Positions 1-11,224 of a DNA stretch of 64,000 bases are shown one piece after another; positions within the stretch are counted from its first letter, which is position 1, and each line of letters starts with the position of its first letter. The DNA lies in assembly GCA_025642075.2 (NCBI GenBank), contig JAODUO010000071.1:275001-339000 (forward strand), given 5' to 3'. The notes under the pieces are model-generated. The model searched no databases. It worked only from the letters and a program-made list of their open reading frames with translations, and was not told the origin of the DNA. The DNA comes from Ridgeia piscesae (Eukaryota; Annelida; Polychaeta; Sabellida; Siboglinidae). Both the position numbers and the translations under genes were made by a program.

Positions 1-123
1 GCTGGTGAGCGCGGATTTGCCAACGCTAACGTCACAAAGAGAAGCAGTGAGGTTCATCCTATAAGAAATGACTTCGTTCCCCGAATTCGGCAAAAACCGT
101 CCAGATCAAAGCCGGTATACACC

Positions 124-1344
124 ATGGATGATTACTGGAAAACAACAGTCAGCGCCCCAAGACGACTCACGCGAAATGTGGGGAATTACTCCGCGAGTTC
201 CGACACCGACGAGTCACTTCCTGTGAATCGGCGTCCTTCGATTGCTTCCGGTATGTCCGCCGAAAGTCTGGACGAATTCAGCGGTTCACTGCTTCTCCTA
301 GCGGTAATCGGCGGAACCGTTCCGGTCATCAAATCGCTGCTGGTACTTCCGGTCGACGTGAACATGCGCGACGTTGACGGTCAGTCGCCGCTCCATCTGG
401 CAGTTGTCAGTGGCCGGAAACGCATCACCAGAATGTTATTGCGTCACGGCGCGTGCGCCAACGCGGCAGACCGGCGACATCGAAGGCCGCTCCACCTGGC
501 GGCCGTCCTGCCTTCTGGCGGCGGAATCTGCAAGATGTTGCTGCGACACGACGCCGAAGTGAATGCGGCTGATGAGACCGGCGTGACGTCACTGCACTGC
601 GCTGCGAAAATCGGGCAGCGGCGCACGGTGAAACTGCTGCTAGACGGCGGTGCAGCCGTCAATATGGCGGACGTCCACAGCCAATTGGCGATACACATCG
701 CCACGGGACGGGGAAGTCTCGACACCGTAGAACTTCTCCTGTGGCGGGGGTCACAGGTCAACGCCGCCGATGACAAGGGCCGGACGCCGCTACACCTGGC
801 AGCAGTGACACCTGGCGGCGTCGACATCGTGCGCGTGCTCATACTGCACGATGCGTGCGTGAACGTACCGGATGCCGATGGCCGCACGAGCCTGCATCTT
901 GCGTGCGCCGCCGGAAGGGCCGACGTCGTGCGCGCGCTGCTCAATCGCGGCGCCGACGTAAACGCGCGCGACCGCAACGGCGCATGCGCGTATCAGCTGG
1001 CACTGCGCCATGCCCACGTGACCAGCGTCATTCGGTGTCACGTGACCAACGCGACACTGTACGCGCCGCGGCTGCACGCGACGCGCGAGGAAAAATGGCG
1101 CAACGCGCGCCGCGAAAAACAAGATGGCGGCATGATGGTGATGTCATCGACGATGGTCGGGGAGCGATTAGCGAAACACAACAGGGCGCCACGTCGCGGC
1201 AACATGGCCGGCGCTACCGGGCCGCTGGCGAAACACTCAAAACGTAGCCGTACAGCGGCGAAAGGCAGGCCGAGTGGAGCCGGAAATGTGGAGGATGATA
1301 ACTTCCCGGCGACACCCGCGAAACCTTGCTGCGTGACGATGTAA
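124..1344 (+). CDS. Ankyrin-repeat protein, possibly 5'-partial
   Basis: A 406-codon uninterrupted frame made mostly of ankyrin repeats, which are protein-protein interaction modules. From residue 54 on I see about seven repeats plus a partial one: roughly 54-83 (degenerate), 85-116, 117-150, 151-183, 184-216, 217-250, 251-283, and 284-304 incomplete. Typical cores are visible (SPLHLAVVSG, TPLHLAAV, TSLHLACAAGRADVVRALL), each followed by a G/D-x-x-VN-x-x-D turn. The C-terminal ~100 residues are basic, low in complexity and carry no domain I recognise; no SOCS box is seen. The ATG at 124 has a strong Kozak context (ACCATGG), but the same frame is open without a stop back to base 1, so the real start may lie upstream or in an earlier exon. 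The frame is far richer in G+C and CpG than its surroundings. Subfamily and partner are unknown. Polyadenylation-type AATAAA motifs follow at 1596-1601 and 1698-1703. Confidence 0.75.
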   Translation: MDDYWKTTVSAPRRLTRNVGNYSASSDTDESLPVNRRPSIASGMSAESLDEFSGSLLLLAVIGGTVPVIKSLLVLPVDVNMRDVDGQSPLHLAVVSGRKRITRMLLRHGACANAADRRHRRPLHLAAVLPSGGGICKMLLRHDAEVNAADETGVTSLHCAAKIGQRRTVKLLLDGGAAVNMADVHSQLAIHIATGRGSLDTVELLLWRGSQVNAADDKGRTPLHLAAVTPGGVDIVRVLILHDACVNVPDADGRTSLHLACAAGRADVVRALLNRGADVNARDRNGACAYQLALRHAHVTSVIRCHVTNATLYAPRLHATREEKWRNARREKQDGGMMVMSSTMVGERLAKHNRAPRRGNMAGATGPLAKHSKRSRTAAKGRPSGAGNVEDDNFPATPAKPCCVTM

Positions 1345-2780
<1,436 letters not shown>

Positions 2781-3059
2781 TGTGGTGTGGTTGGTGCGAG
2801 TGTGTGCTGAGCGTGTGTGTGTGGAGTGGTGTGGTGGAGAAATAATGGTGGACTTAGACGACCCGATGTGGTGACACAGAAGACAGCAGTGGACTTAGCG
2901 GTCTGTTGTAAGGAGACTTGTGGTGGGATGTTTAAAACATTTATCTACAGTGGTGATGTAATCTTTTACCAGCTGTCCAGAGTAGACCAGGGAACACTAG
3001 TGGCCCTGATAGAGTCAGACACCCTTTGGACACATTGGTGACAATGAGTGTGTCACGAC

Positions 3060-3515
3060 TTCAACAACAGTGACGCATCTCCTTCGAGATTATCCTACAG
3101 AACATACACACACCAGAACGAAAGAAGATCATCACAGCAAAAAAAATCGGCAAAGAGGCCATGATGTCCTTTGGACTACATAATAAGGATGACCTTTGTG
3201 CGCCAATATGTTCGAAGATCGAGCCCAATGGTGTGACGAAGGGATTAAGCAATCTCGTATAACAAAGCGCGAGTCGTGACGGACGGGTGAAGGTGCTAGG
3301 AATCTAGGGAGGACAGGCAGTTTAAAGAGACATTGTTTTAGACGCCGGCGGAATGAAACTAATTCTGATTTGACACTGTCGTGAAGCGAGTTCCACAGTT
3401 GGTGAGGCAACCGAGAAAGCTTGGGTTCCAGCATTCGTCTTCACCTGAGGAATGTAAAGAGGGTTACTACTGGTGCATCGTAGTTGTCTGTGATTTCTTA
3501 CTGGAACGAGCATAG
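3060..3515 (-). mobile_element. Decayed LINE 3' end (CR1/L2-like reverse transcriptase tail)
   Basis: On the minus strand two overlapping frames give the typical end of a CR1/L2-type reverse transcriptase: an LRCTSSNPLYIPQVKTNAGTQ stretch, then AFSVASPTV, then after a frameshift LWNSLHDSVKSELVSFRRRL. This corresponds to the family pattern in which a short basic strand is followed by an 'AFSxAAPxLWNSLP' element and a final helix. Stops and at least one frameshift make it non-functional. The fragment is 5'-truncated, as usual for this class. The end of the element is approximate. Confidence 0.7.
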
Positions 3516-4672
3516 AATTCAGACTTGCTGGTTGTGAGTAGGTGTAATTATTAATGACACGTGTTTAGATCACTGCCTAGTCTTTTCACTATTATATTCA
3601 CCTAACTTGCATTTTTGTCTGGTTATTCATATGAGATAACAAGATCAACAGCCAAATTGTATGAATTCAGTGACAGTACTTGTCATTTGTGATTTTTAGT
3701 CAATATAGAGATATTTACTTTCACTCTATCTAGCCAGCCCAGTGATCAGAATCCAATTGACATCAGTAAAGTTTATGATATTTCATTTTAAAGTTGTTCA
3801 GAATATTAATGTTATACGTTTGTCACTTATAGGTGACAATGTACGACAATCACACCATGTTAAAGATAGTTGAGTAAGGAATTTCAATTAGCTATACTTT
3901 TCAGTTATCCGTGGTTCCTCGCAGACCACCTAGCCTCCAGAGTTGGGCTGAATTGAGGCTTCCCGAATACACAAAGTATTGTTTCCCAGTCTGTAAGGGG
4001 AGGCAATCAAATACAAATTACTTGTGTACTGCCTATGTGCCGTAAGATACGCCTATGCAAAATTAGAGAACAGATTAACTAAGTTTAAAAAAGGTTTTTA
4101 CCCGTTTTGGGGCTTTCACGTCCAATCACTTAAAAAAATATCGTGCATACTAGCAGTTCCCAGGGCACATTTGTGCCAAATTATGAAAATAGATCATGAA
4201 CGGTTTCTGATATATGTGAGCAAACTGTACACGACAAACAACACGTGATGCCACAAGTCCGCTGGACTTTCGACCGAAAGGACTAAAAACTACTGGCACA
4301 GTTCATCTGTGGCGAACAACGATCGTCGACTTCGTTAGAGGAACTGCCCTTTCTGTATGGGAGTCCGACGAGGATAAAACCTTGCCCGTTTTCGTAACAC
4401 CTGGTTCGACATGATACTGAGAAAATACCCTGATTCTCCAACACTAAACTCCGTATGCTACAACATGTGACAAGGACACGCACGCAAGCCGATCAATTCA
4501 CGTGATTCCTCTGGGCGTGAATAATTAACGAAACTGTACTGATCTTGTTTGCAAACGTTGGAGAAGACTAACGCGTGTTGCTTGTAGCCACGCGTTACAA
4601 TTTAGAACAGTGGTTACAATTTCGTTGATCCAGGTGACGCTGGTGGGAAGAGTGGGTAATTTCCTTCTCTCC

Positions 4673-5069
4673 ATCCTTGCGGTGCCTGAGGTCGTTGGGG
4701 CTGATTACGTCAGTACCAGTTCTTCTCAGCCCCTGGCAGGGCGCGTCTTCAATAACTCCTGTTTTAACGCCAGCCAATGAAATCCGGTCATATATTGGGT
4801 AATTTCCGCCACACGTTGTTCCTCATATGTATGCAATGTTTAGGACGTGAATGGGTCATTAAATGGGGATTCCCACCAGTCGTGTATCCGTCTTCAAATT
4901 GATGCTGGCGGGTAGACTACTTGCGCCGTTATCACGGCTGACGCAGTACAGCGACTGACGAATTCAATTGCTATAATTACACAGTTCCACTCCGCTCAAT
5001 CTCCAGCGTTACGAAGACGATCAGCCAGGGGTATATTTAGCGTAGCACAACAATCCCTGGCTTGCGAGG
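4673..5069. mobile_element. MITE-like repeat, family B, long copy
   Basis: This segment aligns with the copy at 13989-14204. Shared blocks are the left end (CCATCCT[T/C]GC...GGCTGATT...GTCAGTAC), an internal TTTTAACG-CCAATGAAAT block and the right end (cgatcagccagggg...CCTGGCTTGCGAGG). The shorter copy has imperfect inverted ends of CCTCGCA...CAAGGG type. This copy has about 180 bp more internal sequence. No coding capacity is seen. Class assignment is an inference from the inverted ends. Confidence 0.5.
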
Positions 5070-6655
5070 CTGCTTCTATACACTCTGTTTCAAGTTGCTT
5101 GGCATGGATCAGTGACAGTGGCGCCACATGGTGGACAATAATTAAAACCAGCTTGCCATCTGGTGAGAATGTGAAGAACTACCAGGCGAAGCATTTCCAC
5201 CGCGATCTGATGCACTTACAGCGTCGTCTTTATCTTGTCATTTTAGATTCGAGTACCATTTACGAAAAATCCAGCATGTAATTCTACATAATTTTATGTT
5301 TACAAAACTAAAATAGCTGATCGAGTCCTGTCAGCAGCTCCGTCCGGTCTTTGTTCAACGCCCAGCGCCAAGTTTACCCGCGTAAAATGCTCGTGTATTC
5401 CTTGACAACGGGACGCGGTGTTCTCTCACGTTCCCTGATTGGCTAGTTGCTCTCCATCCGGCACCGCCATTGGACGACATGTTGATGACGTCATTCGTTT
5501 ACTACCGAAATACTCCAGACATTTCAGAGCGAGTCAGAAGCGGAAGAAATGAAAGCAGCGGAAAGGACGCACAGGGTACGTAACTAATTGTGCGGTAATG
5601 ACAAAGGCAGTGTTTCTTTGATGTTCCTATTGCTCCCAATACACTGCCAAACTGTGTACATGTGTGCTAACTGTGAGAAAGTGTAACTTTTGATACAATT
5701 AGTCAACTTTTTGACAATAAAAAGCGAATTGAAAAGTGAAGTGTCGGCGACTTTCTTACCGTGTCATATCGCCGACGCCGACGGACACGTGCAGTTCCTC
5801 TCATATTGCATAACTAGTGAACAATAGAACGGTCGCATTGCTACAGTATTGCCTGTATGGTACATATAAACTTGTTTTCAAGTGTATTCATCTCCCATAT
5901 TAAGTTGCTATTAAAGGCCCATTTTGTGATTTACACAAACAACTGTTGCCGTTGGGTGACACATTTAAGTGACAATATTGCTTCCAGGAAATGTTTCTAA
6001 TTTCATTTGAGAAATATATACTTCCTGTTACACGGAGTGCACTGTCAACCTATACTATATAGACTTATGTCTGTAATGTCTAACACTTAATTCAGGTTAA
6101 TTTCTTCATTCTTAAATCATGCACCAACTCCCTTGCCTTCATACTGTTAATTGTGGTGTCTTCTGTAGATGTTTATCTTCGCGCCATAATTGCATAAAGA
6201 CGATACTTCCAGTTTATCTTCCACGACAATTACTGTAATTAACTCTCAGAGAAGTTGATCTCTGATTCTATGCTGGCACAATATTAATTAAAGCATTTAT
6301 CAAAGCAGTAGTTCAGTGTGTTCTATTTATTTGGTATCTTCTTTGCATTATTGTGGTGACCTCTGTATATATAGATGAATATTGATTATGTGACTGATGG
6401 CGGATGTCGTCAGATATTTTACGCTCCTCTGTTCACATTACGAAGATTAACTTTGTGACTAAAACTATGTTTATCAATTGAGCTGGCTGATACTGATTAA
6501 TCTAAAAATTTAAATGCATTAATTAATGTTTGTTTATCAGAATATTTTTACAACACAATTATTGTTTGCTTAAATGAATTTGTTATGCCTATTTACATTC
6601 AAGATGTACCATATCAAAATGTAATTCCTCAGCTACTGATGGCTTGCATATGTTT
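5070..6655. other. Non-coding spacer; possible upstream non-coding exon near 5520-5575
   Basis: No protein-coding exon is recognised. A relatively GC-rich stretch at about 5330-5580 ends in a good splice-donor-like site (CACAGG followed by GTACGT at about 5574). It could be the promoter and first untranslated exon of the BTG-family gene, whose coding exon is preceded by an acceptor at 8875-8876. This is inference only. Confidence 0.3.
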
Positions 6656-8197
6656 CAGGGTTGGCACATTTCCGGGGAAAACTGGTTTTAGACAGGGCAG
6701 TGGGAATAACCTGGTAATTACCGGTATAAGTGGTATTTACCGGTAAATATGTGGGAATAACTAAATAATTTATATCACCACTAGCTAGTTCCTGTCCATT
6801 TAGAATTTAGTTAATTTATTCATCTAAAGCTAAAAAGTTCACCAGTTACTAGTTCAGGTGTATCCTTGTATTTGTTTAAAACATGAAAACATTGAAAAGA
6901 AAATTTATCATTTAGTAACAAATGTCATTCTCACACAGGACAATGCCAAGTACTAGACTAAAGTCTAGTACTCTCAGGTGCCAGTTTGTAATCTGTTTAA
7001 GGAACAAAAGAAATGTTTGGCTCTGGACATTGGCAGACTCTACTGTACCCACTCAGCAAACATTTGTTACCATGTCTTGACATTCAGACTTAGGGAAAAA
7101 TACAGAATAACTGCCTAAGAGCCTGTAAACATTTGTAGTCATTGTCTTTGTGAGCCCAAATCAGCTCCAGCTTAATATTTTAACTTGTAATCTGCTGGGA
7201 TCCTCTGCTGGGAAGCCATGTATCCCAGAATCAGTAGACTAGAATAGACAGGCACTTTCTGTCAGACATTTTGTTACTGAACTTGAAGCAGTGGTAACTG
7301 GTCAGTTGGCATCATGAGTGGAAGAGGAGGTAGACCGTTTGACAATGTGTGGCAATTTTTCGCAAAATTGAAGTAGACGGCAAGATAAAAAAACAATGCT
7401 TACAATGTCAGGCACTTGTGAGTGCCAAGGCTGACATATTGAGGACGCATCTGAGCAAATGTTTGATTAAACAGGTTTGCTAATTATGCAGACTTGCAAT
7501 GAAACTACTCATTTTGCCTGCAAGACTGCAAGTTCTGCGTCAATAGAGAGAATATTCTCGAACTTAGGCATGCTGCAAACAAAGCTGCTAAACCGGCTAG
7601 GACGTGCAACAACTGCACAACTTGTTTTGTGCTACCGTTCACTTCGTGGCAGCACAGAGCTTGATTGGTAGTGTGGATAGAACCAGCAGATCCCTCATGA
7701 GACTGACACAGGAACACTAGCACTAGAACAGACTGATAATTAATAAACTCTTCTGTGGGCATTAGTATAATCAAGTTTGATGCTAAATGCAATTTATGCC
7801 TTATGTTATTTTTCCAGTGTTTTAGTAACAAAATATTAATATTGTATTTATTAGTATATACCTGAAGGATTTTGTTTCTTTGAAATCGCAGAGTGAACAG
7901 GCAATACAAAGAGGTGAACCTGTAACACTGCCATTTAATATATTTTGGAATATAATATTTAGTGGTAGTATTGTTGTTTTCAGTCTTACTACAATTATGA
8001 TTGTTCGAAAACAACCAGTAGTGATGTATAATTATTATCATTATGGTGATGGCACAGTAACTTGTATTGCAATTTTTTTCAAATTTAATCCATTTAAGAG
8101 TTTTTCCCAGATAGTCTGGTATTTACCACTATTTGAGGTTTTTCCCAAGATGGTAATTACCGGTATTTACCAGGGTGGGAAAAACGTGCCAACCCTG
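6656..8197 (+). mobile_element. Internally deleted hAT-family DNA transposon
   Basis: The ends are a perfect 12-bp inverted repeat: CAGGGTTGGCAC at 6656-6667 and GTGCCAACCCTG at 8186-8197. Subterminal motifs built on GGTAATTACCGGTAT and GGTATTTACC lie inside both ends. The interior holds two transposase remnants in different frames: a BED-type zinc finger starting near 7314 (DNVWQFF, then after a frameshift CLQCQ...THLSKC), and a hAT C-terminal dimerisation segment at 7504-7671 (SSASIERIFSNLGMLQTKLLNRLG). The RNase-H-like catalytic core between them is missing, so the copy is a non-autonomous deletion derivative. Flanks are near-duplicates (ATATGTTT before, TTATGTTT two bases after), an imperfect candidate 8-bp target duplication. 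A perfect 11-bp inverted repeat with a 2-base loop sits at 6949-6972. Confidence 0.82.
7314..7671 (+). pseudogene. hAT transposase remnant (BED finger plus dimerisation domain)
   Basis: Transposase pseudogene inside the hAT element. An ATG at 7314 opens a BED-like N terminus; the frame breaks at about 7370 and continues in another phase with the Cys-x2-Cys ... His-x4-Cys finger. A third phase at 7477-7671 carries the conserved Ser-Ser-Ala-Ser-x-Glu-Arg-x-Phe-Ser dimerisation motif typical of hAT transposases. The family is normally several hundred residues longer; the catalytic region and the insertion domain are deleted. Confidence 0.75.
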
Positions 8198-8876
8198 AAT
8201 TATGTTTGCATAATTTGGGTATTATCTGTGAAAAAAGCTGATAAATAATCAAGTTTACGCAAATCATGTTAAGAGTGCTGTGACATGGATGATTAATTAT
8301 GCAGCCTGATTGTAATGAATACATATTCATGTGCAGTGAATCACAACTTAAATACACCTGTACATTGAACTTGTGAACTTAATTGAATATTCGTGACCAT
8401 GCTTGATATGGATCACATAGGTGGAACTTAACCTAGACACTCTGTATGTGCGGAGTTATTTTTTATGTTTATAAGGATTATAAATGACTAATAAAACACA
8501 TGTGTAATGTAGGCATAGAATTACATGAAATAATTAAGCTAATATGATAAGTTAAAACTTGTACACATTATGAAGATTTTATAAAATGTTCACCTTTAAC
8601 GGGGTGATTCTGACCGCCTGTCTCCATGTTTTTATGGTAATGGTTATCAGAGATAGTGAGTGTACTGTGTGTAGAGATGGGAAGGTAAATAAAGAAATAA
8701 CAAAGACATTCACATCAGTGAGTATAAATACATTTACAAGTACATGGCTCATTCGTGGTATGAGTACTTCAAAAATGTACTTGAGTACATAAGTTGTAAG
8801 TACTGAGTACTTCCACCCCAAGTCTGACCACAGCATTACATCATATACCTAACTGACCACTACTGTGTTACCCCAG
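8198..8876. other. Non-coding spacer with GTACTT-rich palindromic patch
   Basis: No exon is recognised before the acceptor at 8875-8876. Between about 8664 and 8826 the sequence runs from AGAGATGGGAAGG to repeated GTACTT/AAGTAC motifs, reminiscent of short hAT-like MITE ends, but the ends do not match well enough to assign. Confidence 0.3.
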
Positions 8877-9044
8877 GTGTGTGAGAGTGACCGGCAGGAA
8901 TCCCGACCCCGAAGCAGGTTTGCAGGACGACACGACGGCGCAGAAACGACGCAAAAAAATTGCAAAAGAAAAACAATACCAGCGCAACCGCACATCTGCC
9001 ACTGACGACCATCGACGCAACCGCAGGCAAACGACCGAGAGAAA

Positions 9045-11224
9045 ATGCGAGAGGAAATCGCCGCCGCTGTTGTCTTCCTCACTCGACTCATCATGAAAAA
9101 CGAGAAGCTGTCGCGCGAGCAAGTCGCGGAGTTCTCCGCGAACCTGTCCGCGATTCTCGGCGAACGGTTCAAGAACCACTGGTACCTGGAGGATCCGACA
9201 AAGGGACAGGCGTATCGGTGCATACGAATCAATGAGGCGGAGCCGGTCGATCCCGTACTTGTGCAAGCGGCCCTCAACAGCGGGCTCACCTACAAAGACT
9301 TGCGACTGCCGACAGAGCTCACGCTTTGGGTCGACCCGGCTGACGTCTGCTGCAGGTGGGATTTCGACTTTTCATCCTTTGCCAACATTTCATATATAAG
9401 CTCATTATTTTGCTCCTTAACAGTGATCTCTTATACCGGAAGACGTCCATACTAGAATTTACTGCATGAACATTTTCACTAATGAGTCTTCAAAAGAAGT
9501 CTATTGATGTGGTAGCTTATTGCAGTTTTTTTTTTTAATTTAACAGTGGATTTTGTTTAATCATGAATTTTCATTGCTTGAAGGTAAAATTTTATCCTAG
9601 GGAACTGGTTTCCTGTTGCTCAAATACATGCAGCTCAATAGTGTTGGTTTCCAACTAATACATATTGTTGATGGTTGGTCGGCCATGTGTCCTTTCAGTT
9701 CATCAATCTGTGGCCCAAAAAACTATCCTGACACACTTGTGTATTATAAATAAAAATTATCACTGCCAACCTGGAGCTGCTGATTTTCCGTTAAAAATGT
9801 CATTCCTGAAAAAAAATTACATGATATTTTAATTAATTAATTCTTGGTTTGAAAACGTTTCTTTTCTCCCAAAGATATATATATATAGATATATATAATT
9901 ATATATGATGCCTTCACAAATTCATGACAGTAGTCTCCAAGTAAAAAAGTAGACAAAGCCGTTGAATCATAAGTGGGTAGCCAGACTGTCAATGTGTATC
10001 TGATTGGGCAACGTGTGTCGGAAGCCAATAATGAGCATTATGGTCATTGGGCTGATTCTGTCATGTGGTAAATGGCATTGACACATTAAACAAATTATTG
10101 AATGAATTACATTTTATAATAAAAGTTTAGAAAGTTTAATTGCAAAGGTTATATGCAAGAATATAGCTGAAATGTTTACAAATTTATTTTCAACTTGTTT
10201 TCCAACAACAAAATTTTATTGTTAAACTTATGACGTGGGCTTACTGGCCAAAATAGCACCAGAAATGTGATTGTAATTACAAATGGTTAATTTGTATTAA
10301 CTTTTTAGGAGCATAATGCAAAAAAACGTGTCTTGTTTCTCATTAAATAGAACTTTATAATAATAGGGGACTAACTGTTTAGTTATAAGCTTAAAAAATA
10401 TGAAAATCGAAGGATTGTTCTCCAGTTCTTAGAAGTGTTCAAAGCGCTATGCACTACTCTCTGGCTGACCTGTTCAAGTCAACACAATCTTCACTCTCTG
10501 GGAGACATTCAACTGTATAATATCAACAAGAACTACTGTATAGCAGTCAGGCCTGTGGTCAATTCCATGCTATGACAGAGTTTGTAATTATTTATTTGGA
10601 ATTTGTATGCAGCAGCAGGCATGTGCCAATGAATTCTTAAGACTTATTCAACGACGTTAAAGGAAAAATAATTTTCGAGTGACAAGAAGTATAAATAAAA
10701 CTGTTAACATTAATTGGATTGACATTTTCCTTAGAATTTCATACGGTGGAAATGATCATCTGGAATTGGATTGCTTTATGTTTATACCTGTATATTTATA
10801 AATAATAGAAAGTTGCTGGTTTAGGTTTGGCGAGAACAAAGGCTCATACTGCACGCTGGCATCATTCAAGGACGGTTCTTCCGACAGCAGCCAGGGGGTG
10901 CTGAACATCGACGAAGCGCTGCAGTTAGAGCAGCAGCATAAACTGAGTGAGTCATTGCGCCTGCAGCCGCTGTTGTCGGCGGGAACGGCGCGACGCAGCA
11001 GTCTTCGCTGTAAGCCGGTACATTGTTCCGTGACTACACGCGGCATCAAAACTGGCGGCAGCGTTCTCGGATCGCAGACGCGCGCCTACCACGCCAAACG
11101 GTGGCTCCACGCTGCCGCGCCTTCCGGTACTAGTTTCATCAAATACCAGTACAGCACCAGCACGCCTCATAACCCAGTCGATCGTCTCCACTGGGTGCGT
11201 GGCGTCGATCTTGTGAAGGCATAG
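9045..11224 (+). CDS. BTG3: BTG/Tob-family anti-proliferative protein, BTG3/4-like (2 exons)
   Basis: Coding exons are 9045-9355 and 10825-11224, joined through a split AG|G codon by a GT-AG intron; total 711 nt, 236 residues. The ATG at 9045 is the first after an in-frame TGA at 9003-9005. Residues 1-104 form the BTG domain: IAAAVVFLTRLI, the box A region with NHWY and YRCIRIN (57-63), and the box B signature LPTELTLWVDP (89-99). Known family members bind CNOT7/8 deadenylases through this domain and restrain proliferation; that role is inherited knowledge. NHWY-x5-KGQAYRCIRIN and DVCCRFGE resemble BTG3/BTG4 more than BTG1/2 or Tob. The last 15 residues (DRLHWVRGVDLVKA) also resemble the BTG3 C terminus, suggesting an intact end. 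A non-coding 5' exon is probable because an acceptor precedes 8877. An AATAAA at 11469-11474 may end the transcript. Confidence 0.88.
10410..10525 (-). mobile_element. SINE fragment, family 1 (3' part)
   Basis: Lies inside the BTG intron. It aligns with part of the SINE at 34873-35175: a run resembling AAAGCGCTTTACAC is followed by CTGACAGACCTGTTCAA and then CTCTGGGAAGCAT. Here these read CAAAGCGCTATGCACTACT, GGCTGACCTGTTCAA and CTCTGGGAGACAT. The tRNA-like head is not present. Confidence 0.5.

Noticed and set aside
444..977. Overlapping minus-strand frames across the ankyrin gene
   Set aside because: Shadows of the GC-rich ankyrin frame; they have no domain and their composition mirrors it.
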